Shown here piece by piece: positions 1 through 12,374 of a DNA stretch of 64,000 nucleotides; position 1 is the first letter of the stretch, and every line of letters begins with the position of its first letter. The translations under genes were made by a program, and so were the position numbers. The notes under the pieces were generated by a model. That model saw only the letters and a list, made by a program, of their open reading frames with translations, was not told where the DNA came from and did not search any database. Source of the stretch: Mixophyes australis (lineage: Eukaryota > Chordata > Amphibia > Anura > Limnodynastidae); assembly GCA_036250195.1 (NCBI GenBank), contig JAVHZZ010000007.1, forward strand, positions 159,354,399-159,418,398, read 5' to 3'.

Positions 1-3000
1 TGCTGACCACTGACATACTCATGCTAAGATATTACAGTGTTTGCTGACATAGTGGAGTAGAGCTCCCCCTGCTGGCCACGGACAGACCAATGCTGTTATA
101 TTACTATGCTTGCTGTCATTTTGGAGTAGAGCTCCCCTGCTGGCCACTGACAGACTCACGTTAAGATATTACAATGCTTGCTGGCATAGTGGAGTAGAAC
201 TCCCCCTGCTGATCATTGACAGACTCATGCTGAGATATTACAGTGTATGCTGACATAGTGGAGTAGAGCTCCCCCTGCTGGTCATTGACAGACACATGCT
301 GAGATATTACAGTGTATGCTGATCTTGTAGAGTAAAGCTCCCCTGCTGGCCAATGACAGCCTCATGCTGCTATACTAGAATGCTTCCTCTGTCTTTGTCG
401 AGTAGAGCTCCCCCTGCTGGCCACTGATATACTCATGTTGAGATATTACAATGTTTGCTGACATTGTGGAGTAGAGCTCCCCCTGCTGGCCACTGACAGA
501 CTCATGTTGAGAAATCGCAATGACTACTGACATTGTGGAGTAGAGCTCCCCCTGCTGACCACTGAAAGACTCATGTTGAGATATTACAATGCTTGCTGAC
601 ATGGTGGAGTAGAGCTCCCCCTGCTGGCCACGTACAGACTCATGCTAAGATATTAAAGTGTTTGCTGACATAGTGGAGTAGAGCTCCCCCTGCTGGCCAC
701 TGACAGACTCATGCTAAGATATTACAGTGTCTGCTGACATAGTGGAGTAGAGCTCCCTGTGGTGGTCACTGACAGACTCATGCTAAGATATTACAGTGTT
801 TGCTGACATAGTGGAGTAGAGCTCCCCCTGCTGGCCACTGACAGACTCATGCTAAGATATTACAGTGTTTGCTGACATAGTGGAGTAGAGCTCTCCCTGC
901 TGGCCACTGACAGACACATGCTTTAATATTACTATGCTTGCTGTCGTTTTGGAGTTGAGCTCCCCCTGCTAGCCACTGACAGACTCATGATAAGATACTA
1001 CAGTGTTTGCTGAGATAGTGGACTAGAGGTTCCCCTGCTGGCCACTGACAGATTCATGCTGTTATACTACTATGCTTGCTTTCTTGTTGGAGTATAGCTC
1101 CCCCTGCTGGCCACTGACAGACTCATGTTGAGATGTTACAATGCTTGCTGACATAGTGGACTAGAGGTCCCCCTGCTGGCCACTGACAGACTCATGCTGT
1201 TATACTACTGTGCTTGCTGTCTTTTTGGAGTAGAGCTCCCCCTGCTGGCCACTGACAGACTCATGTTAAGAAATCATAATGACTGCTGACATTGTGGAGT
1301 AGAGCTCCCCCTGCTGGCCACTGACAGACTCAGGTTGAGATATTACAATGCTTGCTGACATAGTGGAGTAGAGCTCCCCCTGCTGGCCACGTACAGATTC
1401 ATGTTGAGATATTACAATGCTTTCTGTCTTTGCGGAGTAGAGCTCCCCCTGCTGGCCACGGACAGACGCATGCTTTAATATTACTATGCTTGCTGTCGTT
1501 TTGGAGTTGAGCTCCCCCTGCTGGCCACTGACAGACTCATGCTAAGATACTACAGTGTTTGCTGAGATAGTGGACTAGAGGTCCCACTGCTGGATACTGA
1601 CAGACTCATGTTGAGATGTTACAATGCTTGCTGACATAGTGGACTAGAGGTTCCCCTGCTGGCCACTGACAGATTCATGCTGTTATACTACTATACTTGC
1701 TGTCTTTTTTGGAGTAGAGCTCCCCCTGCTGACCACTGACATACTCATGCTAAGATATTACAGTGTTTGCTGACATAGTGGAGTAGAGCTCCCCCTGCTG
1801 GCCACTGACAGACTCATGCTAAGATATCACAGTGTTTGCTGACATAGTGGAGTAGAGCTCCCCCTGCTGGCCACGGACAGACCAATGCTGTTATATTACT
1901 ATGCTTGCTGTCATTTTGGAGTAGAGCTCCCCCTGCTGGCCACTGACATACTCATGCTAAGATATTACAGTGTCTGCTGACATAGTGGAGTAGAGCTCCC
2001 CTGCTGGCCACTGACAGACTCACGTTAAGATATTACAATGCTTGCTGGCATAGTGGAGTAGAACTCCCCCTGCTGATCATTGACATACTCATGCTGAGAT
2101 ATTACAGTGTATGCTGACATAGTGGAGTAAAGCTCCCCTGCTGGCCAATGACAGCCTCATGCTGCTATACTAGAATGCTTCCTCTGTCTTTGTCGAGTAG
2201 AGCTCCCCCTGCTGGCCACTGACATACTCATGTTGAGATATTACAATGTTTGATGACATTGTGGAGTTGAGCTCTCCCTGCTGGCCACGAGCAGACTCAT
2301 GCTCTTATACTACTATGCTTGCTTTCTTTTTGGAGTAGAGCTCCCCCTGCTGGCCACTGACAGACTCATGTTGAGATATTACAATGCTTTCTGTCTTTGC
2401 GGAGTAGAGCTCCCCCTGCTGGCCACTGATATACTCATGTTGAGATATTACAATGTTTGCTGACATTGTGGAGTAGAGCTCCCCCTGCTGGCCACTGACA
2501 GACTCATGTTGAGAAATCGCAATGACTACTGACATTGTGGAGTAGAGCTCCCCCTGCTGACCACTGAAAGACTCATGTTGAGATATTACAATGCTTGCTG
2601 ACATGGTGGAGTAGAGCTCCCCCTGCTGGCCACGTACAGACTCATGCTAAGATATTAAAGTGTTTGCTGACATAGTGGAGTAGAGCTCCCCCTGCTGGCC
2701 ACTGACAGACTCATGCTAAGATATTACAGTGTCTGCTGACATGGTGGAGTAGAGCTCCCTGTGGTGGTCACTGACAGACTCATGCTAAGATATTACAGTG
2801 TTTGCTGACATAGTGGAGTAGAGCTCCCCCTGCTGGCCACTGACAGACTCATGCTAAGATATTACAGTGTTTGCTGACATAGTGGAGAAGAGCTCTCCCT
2901 GCTGGCCACTGACAGACACATGCTTTAATATTACTATGCTTGCTGTCGTTTTGGAGTTGAGCTCCCCCTGCTGGCCACTGACAGACTCATGATAAGATAC

Positions 3001-5599
3001 TACAGTGTTTGCTGAGATAGTGGACTAGAGGTTCCCCTGCTGGCCACTGACAGATTCATGCTGTTATACTACTATGCTTGCTTTCTTGTTGGAGTATAGC
3101 TCCCCCTGCTGGCCACTGACAGACTCATGTTGAGATGTTACAATGCTTGCTGACATAGTGGACTAGAGGTCCCCCTGCTGGCCACTGACAGACTCATGCT
3201 GTTATACTACTATGCTTGCTGTCTTTTTGGAGTAGAGCTCCCCCTGCTGGCCACTGACAGACTCATGTTAAGAAATCATAATGACTGCTGACATTGTGGA
3301 GTAGAGCTCCCCCTGCTGGCCACTGACAGACTCAGGTTGAGATATTACAATGCTTGCTGACATAGTGGAGTAGAGCTCCCCCTGCTGGCCACGTACAGAT
3401 TCATGTTGAGATATTACAATGCTTTCTGTCTTTGCGGAGTAGAGCTCCCCCTGCTGGCCACGGACAGACGCATGCTTTAATATTACTATGCTTGCTGTCG
3501 TTTTGGAGTTGAGCTCCCCCTGCTGGCCACTGACAGACTCATGCTAAGATACTACAGTGTTTGCTGACATAGTGGACTAGAGGTCCCACTGCTGGATACT
3601 GACAGACTCATGTTGAGATGTTACAATGCTTGCTGACATAGTGGACTAGAGGTTCCCTGCTGGCCACTGACAGATTCATGCTGTTATACTACTATACTTG
3701 CTGTCTTTTTTGGAGTAGAGCTCCCCCTGCTGACCACTGACATACTCATGCTAAGATATTACAGTGTTTGCTGACATAGTGGAGTAGAGCTCCCCCTGCT
3801 GGCCACTGACAGACTCATGCTAAGATATCACAGTGTTTGCTGACATAGTGGAGTAGAGCTCCCCCTGCTGGCCACGGACAGACCAATGCTGTTATATTAC
3901 TATGCTTGCTGTCATTTTGGAGTAGAGCTCCCCCTGCTGGCCACTGACATACTCATGCTAAGATATTACAGTGTCTGCTGACATAGTGGAGTAGAGCTCC
4001 CCTGCTGGCCACTGACAGACTCACGTTAAGATATTACAATGCTTGCTGGCATAGTGGAGTAGAACTCCCCCTGCTGATCATTGACATACTCATGCTGAGA
4101 TATTACAGTGTATGCTGACATAGTGGAGTAGAGCTCCCCCTGCTGGTCATTGACAGACACATGCTGAGATATTACAGTGTATGCTGATCTTGTAGAGTAA
4201 AGCTCCCCTGCTGGCCAATGACAGCCTCATGCTGCTATACTAGAATGCTTCCTCTGTCTTTGTCGAGTAGAGCTCCCCCTGCTGGCCACTGACATACTCA
4301 TGTTGAGATATTACAATGTTTGCTGACATTGTGGAGTTGAGCTCTCCCTGCTGGCCACGAGCAGACTCATGCTCTTATACTACTATGCTTGCTTTCTTTT
4401 TGGAGTAGAGCTCCCCCTGCTGGCCACTGACAGACTCATGTTGAGATATTACAATGCTTTCTGTCTTTGCGGAGTAGAGCTCCCCCTGCTGGCCACTGAC
4501 AGACTCATGTTGAGAAATCGCAATGACTACTGACATTGTGGAGTAGAGCTCCCCCTGCTGACCACTGAAAGACTCATGTTGAGATATTAAAATGCTTGCT
4601 GACATGGTGGAGTAGAGCTCACCCTGCTGGCCACTGAGAGACTCATGTTGAGATATTAAAATGCTTGCTGACATGGTGGAGTAGAGCTCCCCCTGCTGGC
4701 CACGTACAGACTCACGCTAAGATATTAAAGTGTTTGCTGACATAGTGGAGTAGAGCTCCCCCTGCTGGCCACGTACAGACTCATGCTAAGATATTATAGT
4801 GTTTGCTGACATAGTGGAGTAGAGCTCTCCCTGCTGGCCACGTACAGACTCATGCTAAGATATTAAAGTGTTTGCTGACATAGTGGAGTAGAGCTCTCCC
4901 TGCTGGCCACGTACAGACTCATGCTAAGATATTATAGTGTTTGCTGACATAGTGGAGTAGAGCTCCCTGTGGTGGTCACTGACAGACTCATGCTAAGATT
5001 TTACAGTGTTTGCTGACATAGTGGAGTAGAGCTCCCCCTGCTGGCCACTGACAGACTCATGCTAAGAATTTACAGTGTTTGCTGACATAGTGGAGTAGAG
5101 CTCCCTGTGCTGGCCACTGACGGACTCTTGCAGAGATACTTCAAAGCTTGCTGACATAGTGGAGTAGAGCTCCCCCTGCTGGTCATTGACAGACTCATGC
5201 TGAGATATTACAGTGTATGCTGACATAGTGGAGTAGAACTTTCCCTGCTGGCCATTGACAGCCTCATGCTGCTATACTAGAATGCTTCCTCTGTCTTTGT
5301 CGAGTAGAGCTCCCCCTGCTGGCCACTGACAGACTCATGCTGTTATACTACTATGCTTGTTGTCTTTGCAGAGTAGAGCTCCCCCTGCTGGCCACTGATA
5401 GACTCATGTTTAGATATTACAATGCTTTCTGACTTAGTGGAGTAGAGCTCCCCCTGCTGGCAACTGACAGACTTATGTTGATATATTACAATGCTTGCTG
5501 ACATAGTGGACTAGAGGCCCCCCTGCTGGCCACTGACAGATTCATGTTGAGATGTTACAATGTCTGCTGACATTGTGGAGTAGAGCTCCCCCTACTGCC
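1..5599. repeat. 69-bp satellite array, left block, with ~2-kb higher-order repeat
   Basis: About 81 tandem monomers of 69 bp, each with the core GAGCTCCCCCTGCTGGCCA followed by a variable half (ctaagatattacagtg, ttgagatattacaatg, ctgttatactactatg and others). Monomer types recur in a fixed order: the marker 'tgctgaccactgacatactc' lies at 1, 1727 and 3728, and 'ctcatgctgctatactagaa' at 361, 2156 and 4226. This gives a higher-order unit of 26 to 30 monomers (2001 bp between the second and third marker). Because 69 is divisible by three and many monomers lack a stop, the minus strand shows 75-99 codon open frames with a 23-residue repeat. These are not genes. The array ends abruptly near 5599, at 'ccctactgcc'. 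Confidence 0.97.
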
Positions 5600-6676
5600 T
5601 GAGACAGGACTAACAGATGCACTTTGGTGTTAGCAATAATGCCTGATTTAATGGTGCTAGTGTATGAGTTATGATGAACAGCTGGTCTGGCCACTTTTTA
5701 CAGGCTCTGTAAATATTACAATAGCATCAAGGATTAAAATGCAGCATTAATCTCTAGAAATACAGGAAGAATAAAAGGTATAATTAGAGTATTATGTCTA
5801 ACAAGATGCGTTACGATGCATATATACAACATTTTAATGACTACCATTAACAACGTGTTATATGAACGTTATGGGCTGTGGAGTCACTGTGTCCTTGTGT
5901 ATCTGGAAACCGCTGCTGGATGAGGGTTCTGTGATTTACAGACTGCACGTTCTGCTAGAGATTTCCTTTTCTGTATTTCAGGAGAAGAACAATTAATATC
6001 AGCATAATCAGATCTCCCCTAAACTCACATCAGTACAGCTCCATAAATTCGATGAACCAAAAATAAGTGATATGTTGTATAAGAGAGAGAGCTGTAATAT
6101 CTGTCATGGCAGAATAGACCAGAACAGATCTGCTTAAAACCATTCCGAAGTTGCTCACTGCTTGTTGCTATATTTTGTGAAAATACATTAACAAACTTTC
6201 CTGTTTACAGCATTGTACGAGACAGTAAACTAGTTTATCTTCTTTTCTCTTTACATGTAACATTTCCACTTCTTTTCAGTATATAGTCAGTGTAATACGC
6301 CCTATTTTAACCTATAAAACATCTTTATGTGTTTGTGTCCATAGAATCGAAGCAAACTCCACAATAGGGGCTCAACAATAAGTTGTTGGGGTCCCCTGTC
6401 TGTCAGATACATTATTTTGAGAAAAGCCTCTTTGGGGGTCCCATAACAATGTCAATTGTGGCCCCAGATATAAAAATGGTTTATACCCCGCTGGTGTAAT
6501 TCATGAGTCACTTCAGTGCCCTCTTGTCACAGTTTGATATACAGTATTTATATATTTGTACTGTGACATTTATTGGCTCTAACACCAGTGGGTAGGAGGC
6601 CTTTAATAATGTTTGGGTTCCCGAAGTTATATAATCTGCTGACAACAAATAGATCTGGTGCAAAATGTAGCTTTAT
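5600..6676. other. Complex sequence without recognisable gene
   Basis: AT-rich, non-tandem DNA directly after the satellite. No open frame of note and no recognised domain. Probably decayed repeats in intronic DNA. Confidence 0.6.
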
Positions 6677-6893
6677 TTAAACATCATCATCATCATCTAT
6701 TTATATAGCGCCACCAATTCCGCAGCGCTGTACAGAGAACTCACATCAGTCCCTGCCCCATTGGAGCTTACAGTCTAAATTCTTTAACACAGAGAGAGAG
6801 AGAGAGAGACTAGGGTCAAATTGATAGCAGCCCATTAACCTACCAGTATGTTTTTGGAGTGTGGGAGGAATCCGGAGCACTCGGAGGAAACAA
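6677..6893 (-). mobile_element. tRNA-derived SINE, truncated (tail and body only)
   Basis: Starts on the plus strand with (CAT)n, then TTATATAGCGCCACCAATTC, and continues with 'cagcgctgtacagagaactc' through 'gtttttggagtgtgggagg'. It matches the fuller minus-strand copy at 14676-15036 across the tail and body, but stops before the tRNA-like head. A short GA microsatellite sits inside at about 6791-6810. Confidence 0.85.
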
Positions 6894-7383
6894 TATTTCT
6901 TACACATGTAATAATATCATTCCTGATATGTAATATTATTCCTGACACATGTAAAAAGTGAGCCAGGAAGAAATGACTCAGACTGTACAGTGTATGAATG
7001 TGATGTGACATGGAGGATAGGGGGCTAATGAGCTTTATTGGAGGGGGAGTTACTAGACTGTGCAGACGGTGGAGAACACAGGGTTAATGGGGGTTTCTGT
7101 GTCTCAGGCAGCAATTGCCATATGGTAGACAGCGCCACCTTGTGCTCAAAGTGTGATTATGCTTCAAGATTAATCTTTTTTTTTTGTCTATTATAAACAT
7201 TTTTCAAGGTAAAAAATAATGGATTGGACGGACTCTGAGACCAGGATAGAGCCAGAGACAGTGTGAAAGTGATGAGGAGAGTTTGTGAACTATGTTTAAA
7301 TAAATCTGTAGTTAAAGTTGCATTACTATAAAGAAACAAACATATATTAAATATCCCTGTAGAAGTTATAAATCAGTTTTATA
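6894..7383. other. Complex sequence without recognisable gene
   Basis: AT-rich spacer between the SINE fragment and the Tc1/mariner relic. A short minus-strand open frame at 7157-7339 has no recognisable domain and includes a poly-T derived run. Confidence 0.5.
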
Positions 7384-8385
7384 CACTGATCAGCCACAAC
7401 TTTATAACCTACTTGCCAAATATTGTGTAGGTCCCCGTAGCGCCGACTAAACAGCTCTGACCCGTCAAGGAATGGACTCCACAAGACGTTAGCAGCAGAT
7501 CCTTTAAGTCCTATAAGTTGTGAGGTGGGGCCTCCATGGCTCGAAGTTGATTTTCCAGCACATCCCACAGACACTTGATCGGATTGAGATCTGGGGATTT
7601 TGGAGGCCAAGTCAACACCTTGAACTCTTTGTCATGTTCCTAAAACCATTCCTGAACAAGTCCTGCAGTGTGTCAGGGTGCATTATCCTGCTGAAAGAGG
7701 CCACTGCTATCAGGGAATACTGTTGTCATGAAGGGCTGTACTTGGTCTGCAGCAATGTTTAGGTAGGTGGTACGTGTCAAAGTAACATCCACATGAATGT
7801 CAGGACCCAAGGTTCCCAGCAGAACATTACCCAGAGCATCACACCGGCTCTGCCGGCTGCCTTCTTCCCATAGTGCATCCTGGTGCCATCTCTTCCCCAG
7901 GTAAATGACGCACACACACCTGACCGTCCACATGATGTAAAAGAAAACGTGATTCATCAGACCAGGTCACCTTCTCCCATTGCTCCATGGTCTGGTTCTG
8001 GGACTCACGTGCCCACTGTAGGCACTTTTGATGGTGGATAGGGGTCAGCATGGGCTCTCTGACCAGTCTGTGGTTGCCCAGCCCATACTCAGCAAGCTGT
8101 AATACACTGCGTGTTCTGACACCTTTCTATTATAGCTCTTCTGTGTGATTGGACCAGACGGGCGCCTTCACTCCCCACACACATCAATGAGCCTTGGGCA
8201 CCCATGACCCTGTTGCCAGCTGTCCTTCCTTGGACCACTTTTTGGAGGTACTAACCACTGCATACAAGGAAAACCCCACAAGACCTGCTATTAGGAGATG
8301 CTCTGACCCCGTCGTCTAGCCATCACAATTTGGCCTTTGTCAAAGTCGCTCAGATCCTTTCTCTTGCCCATTGTTCCGGCTTCCA
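7384..8385 (-). mobile_element. Tc1/mariner DNA transposon relic
   Basis: The left end reads CACTGATCAGCCACAACTTT after a TA dinucleotide, as expected for a Tc1/mariner terminal inverted repeat beside its TA target site. The body carries a reverse-strand transposase in pieces. The sequence loses similarity after 'cttgcccattgttccggctt' at about 8385, and no matching right terminal repeat is visible, so the copy is truncated at its 5' (right) side. It is non-autonomous and lies within the inferred EN1 intron. Confidence 0.88.
7400..8051 (-). pseudogene. Tc1/mariner transposase, frameshifted and truncated
   Basis: A DDE-type transposase catalyses cut-and-paste at TA sites. Visible pieces in two reading frames: one at 8051-7839 with 'QWARES', 'TWSDESRF' and 'LPGEEMAPG', and one at 7957-7673 with 'LGPDIHVDVTLTRTTYLN' and the second catalytic aspartate in 'LFQQDNAP'. 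Beyond that, only the end of the gene is recognisable (about 7347-7610, 'DGSELF'). At least two frame changes separate the pieces, and the N-terminal DNA-binding region is missing, so no active protein can be made. The family call is firm; the subfamily is not resolved. Confidence 0.88.
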
Positions 8386-10030
8386 ACATTGTATTATACC
8401 CGAGACAGTAAAATTCTGTTTTTGATCACTGTACTGAAGTCACAAGACTGCCATTATAATAGTGTGCCTCCATTATAACAAAAGTGCTCCTGTTCGGTTC
8501 TAACGGGTACACTTACAAGAGTCTGGCCAGTGAGACATTTATGTCTGGTGAGGATGAACATCTTTAAAGAGGATTCATTGACTGTGATATCATTTGTTTG
8601 TGGTGTATTGTTTGAACTGAATGTTCTTTATGGTATTAGGGACAAAACCTGAATTACTTTATTCTTAGACAGTTTATGTGACCTCACATATTCCAGGGTC
8701 AGGGTGCTGTTGGGGCGCAGAGCGCTGTTGGGGCGCAGAGCGCTGTTGGGGCTCTGGCAATGTGATGCTTATCAAAAAGTACTCAGAGTACTGTGAAGCA
8801 TAATTGTAATCATATTTTCTTTTGTGACAGAAGCACTGGGCAAGTGTTAAATGGCAGAGGTATATGTCTCAGACTTTCTGACTTGTATGCTCTTAAACAC
8901 CAGGGAAATTATCTCTTATGGAAAGGAGCTTCAAAAGAGCTGCAGGGAAAACTAGTAAGGGTCCCTGGGTATAAATGGAGAGAGAGGGGTGGGCTCCATT
9001 TACAATGCATAGTTCAAGTCTTTTGTTCTACTGGTCTGACAGCGGGCTGATTGGTGGTTGCATCTGTGAGTTTGAAAGGATGTCAGATCAGTCTCACTCT
9101 CTCAAACCTGGGGAGGAGGTTGGATGCCTTCTGAGCGACACTACAAACTGTGACCAGTAAGTCCTGTATATTTTGTGTGTGTGTGTAGGACACCAGGTCC
9201 CTCACTTGAGAGAGGGTGTTCCTGTGTTTAATTATTGCCCCACAAGCAAGGTGTTTATTTTGAAGATTTCTTTTTTTGTTCTGTTTAATACCCCAGGAGA
9301 TGATGTATATATATATATATAGAAACACGCACACTTTGGGGATCAGTATTTTTTCGCATCACATATTAATCTACATTCACACTAAAGTTTGTTCTCACCC
9401 CTGCACCAGCAGAATTGGGAGGAACCCTCTAAAACCCTTATGTCCCCTGCAGCATTTTACATGAATACTCCAGGGTGAGAGTCATTATGGGTGTGGCAGT
9501 GTCCCAGGCTCGCTCACCGGGGTTCTGCTAATCAGGAAGCAGATTCCTTCCCCAAATACATTTATTTCATAAAGTTCTCCTATAACTTATTATTTATTAA
9601 AGACACAGAACACACAAAATAAAGATTTAATACACATTATAGAGTAACCCTGAACTGAATAAGACGCTGTAAGGTGAGAATGAGATGGATTCACCGTATA
9701 ATGACACCAGTTTCTTGCTGTGATTCCTGGTAACAGAGGGAAAGATACAATGTAACAATATCACAGAGGATAATGAGGGTTAGTTACTAATACAGAGCAG
9801 TAACTAGATTAGTAGCAAAGCAGACATTTGTCTTCCAATCTCCCACCAAATGTTCTGCTCCCTTATAACCTGGGCCCAGTTCATTAGCTGATGTTTAAAA
9901 ATATTAACAAAAATAAAACTAATATTTACTTATCCAGAAGATAGTGGTGAAATTCACCCAACTATTGTAAGCTGCCTGAGATCTGCATGTAATGATGACA
10001 CACATTGAGGTGGTGATATATCGATGACTT
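8386..10030. other. Complex sequence without recognisable gene
   Basis: Contains a short 18-bp tandem at 8704-8755 and a small (TA)n at 9306-9320. Plus-strand open frames at 8793-9160 lack any domain I recognise and have no supporting splice or promoter context. Probably decayed repeat DNA. Confidence 0.5.
8704..8755. repeat. 18-bp tandem repeat, about 2.7 copies
   Basis: Unit GCTGTTGGGGCGCAGAGC repeated head to tail; the third copy is partial. Confidence 0.85.
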
Positions 10031-10891
10031 ATCCCTATGCCAGGTGCATGGTCTCTATGCTGGGTGCATGGTCCCTATGCCAGGTGTATGATCCCTATGC
10101 CAGGTGCATGGTCCCTATGCCACGTGCATGATCCCTATGCCAGGTGCATGGTCCCTATGCCAGGTGTATGATCCCTATGCCAGGTGCATGGTCTCTATGC
10201 TGGGTGCATGGTCCCTATGCCAGGTGTATGATCCCTATGCCAGGTGCATGGTCCCTATGCCAGGTGTATGATCCCTATGCCAGGTGCATGGTCTCTATGC
10301 CGGGTGCATGGTCCCTATGCCAGGTGTATGATCCCTATGCCAGGTGCATGGTCCCTATGCCAGGTGCATGATCCCTATGCCAGGTGCATGGTCCCTATGC
10401 CAGGTGTATGATCCCTATGCCAGGTGCATGGTCCCTATGCCAGGTGCACAATCCCTATGCCTGGTGCATGGTCCCTATGCCAGGTGTATGGTCCCTATGC
10501 CAGGTGCAAGATCCCTATGCCAGGTGCATGGTCCCTATGCCAGGTGCATGGTCCCTATGCCAGGTGTATGATCCCTATGCCAGGTGCATGGTCCCTATGC
10601 CAGGTGCACAATCCCTATGCCTGGTGCATGGTCCCTATGCCAGGTGTATGGTCCCTATGCCAGGTGCAAGATTCCTATGCCAGGTGCATGGTCCCTATGC
10701 CAGGTGTATGGTCCCTATGCCAGGTGCACAATCCCTATGCCTGGTGCATGGTCCCTATGCCAGGTGTATGGTCCCTATGCCAGGTGCATGGTCCCTATGC
10801 CAGGTGTATGGTCCCTATGCCAGGTGTATGGTCCCTATGCCAGGTGCAAGATCCCTATGCCACGTGCATGTTCCCTATGCCAGGTGTATGG
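10031..10891. repeat. 20-bp minisatellite, about 43 copies
   Basis: Unit CCCTATGCCAGGTGCATGGT with few substitutions (GTGTATGATC, GTGCAAGATC, GTGCACAATC). Variants recur at spacings of 100-180 bp, a weak higher-order structure. A 20-bp unit rotates through all three frames and contains no stop, so the whole array reads open in every plus frame with a 20-residue period. The resulting frames of up to 172 codons are by-products, not genes. Confidence 0.97.
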
Positions 10892-12139
10892 ACATAGAAT
10901 AAGGGAGAGGATACATGGAATAAGGAGGGGAAGTCATCATCATGGTACAAGTTAGAAGTGATTGGGTATGATCCTTTTGACTGGCCAGTGTTTAGAGAAC
11001 ATGGGCCCCCATGATTAGCCCCATTGAGAGCCCCCCCCCCCCCCCCCCCCGGGCTGGTCATGTGTTCTATGGTGGGATTGGAGGATTTCAGCACCTGCTC
11101 AGATACAGGGGGCGGGGCTATTACTTTAGACGGAGATCAGTGTATATTTGAGGCAGTCGCCATACGAGAGGCCTCTGAGAATTACGCCTTAGCCGTCTGC
11201 CTCATTCCCTTCCAGCCGTGAGCTGTACGGAGACTCTGACCCTGAGGCCCTAGAGGGAGCATTGTACGGAGCCTGGGAGTAATGTGGACATGACGGTGCT
11301 GAGACCTCGCCACGACCACCACTTATAACTTACAGCTCTTGGTGTGGCGCTGCGCTGTGACATCATGGATTGTCCCCCTGGGCTAAACGTTGCCCTTTAT
11401 TACTGAACCTAAAGGTAATATACGATCGGGGTCCAATTTGCCAATCGAGCCTTCCGGCCCCCCACCCCCGGCCTGGGTCTAGAGGGCACAATTTTGAAAT
11501 GTTTGGTTGTTTTCACCGACTTCAAAGGTGTAAATTGTTTGTCGAGAACTGATGACCAGCGCAGATAATGTGCGATGACATCACAGGTTTTAACTACTGA
11601 ATTTGAATTTTGCTGCCTCCTATGATTTCCTGTTAGTTCGAATCTTCTCGTCTGTGAACTGCGTGAGATGAAAACAATCGCGTTTTACATGGGTGAATCT
11701 CTCACGTCCGGGATCACGGTCCAGTCAGTGACACCAGAGGAGATAACAGACAGTGACTAACGGTGGACAGAAGAGACAGTCTGGGCCAGCAGAGAGAGAT
11801 CCACCGGGTCACAGGCAGGAGATGAGGGAGACGGACAGAGCAGTAATCTTTGGATATAGCAGTGATAGGATCAACGGCCGCATTACTGAGAGAGGAACCA
11901 GAGAGTAACAGATCTATTATTAACTATTATTATGTGGCGCCATTGTAGTGCACTGAGCTCATCGTCATGTTCGTGGATCCAGCTGCAGATGACGCTGTGT
12001 GACGTGGAAGTCACCATTAGAGGAGTGACGGGGAGCAGGCCGTACTGGGAACAGGCCGCACTGGGAACAGGCCGTACTGGGACTTCATGTGCCCTCCGAG
12101 GAGTCACCTGCAGCCTCCCTGGATGGTGTCTGCACCGTT
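10892..12139. other. Complex sequence without recognisable gene; includes a C20 run
   Basis: Holds an uninterrupted run of 20 C at 11031-11050 and a three-copy 18-bp repeat (GAACAGGCCGTACTGG type) at about 12024-12080. Moderately GC-rich in places, but no open frame shows a recognisable domain. Confidence 0.55.
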
Positions 12140-12374
12140 CTCTGTGAACTCCGGGAGATCAGCAGTTTCTGAGATACTCAATCCCCCCAACAATTATTCC
12201 ACGGTCACTTAGATCACATATCTTCTCTATTCTGGTGTTTGGTTTGAACAACAACAACTGAACCTCTTGGCCATGTCTGCAGGCTGGTATCCATTGTATT
12301 GCTGCCATGCGTTTGGCTCATTAGATATTTGCATTATTGAGCAGGTATACTTAATAAAGTGGCCACTGAGTGTA
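12140..12374. mobile_element. Terminal fragment of a second Tc1-like transposon
   Basis: The stretch with 'gagatcagcagtttctgaga' and 'ctggtgtttggtttgaacaa', ending in 'cttaataaagtggccactga' then GTGTA, is the non-coding terminal segment of a common vertebrate Tc1-like family whose inverted repeat ends AAAGTGGCC..GAGTGTA. The other end and the transposase are absent. It is a different family from the copy at 7384. Confidence 0.75.
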
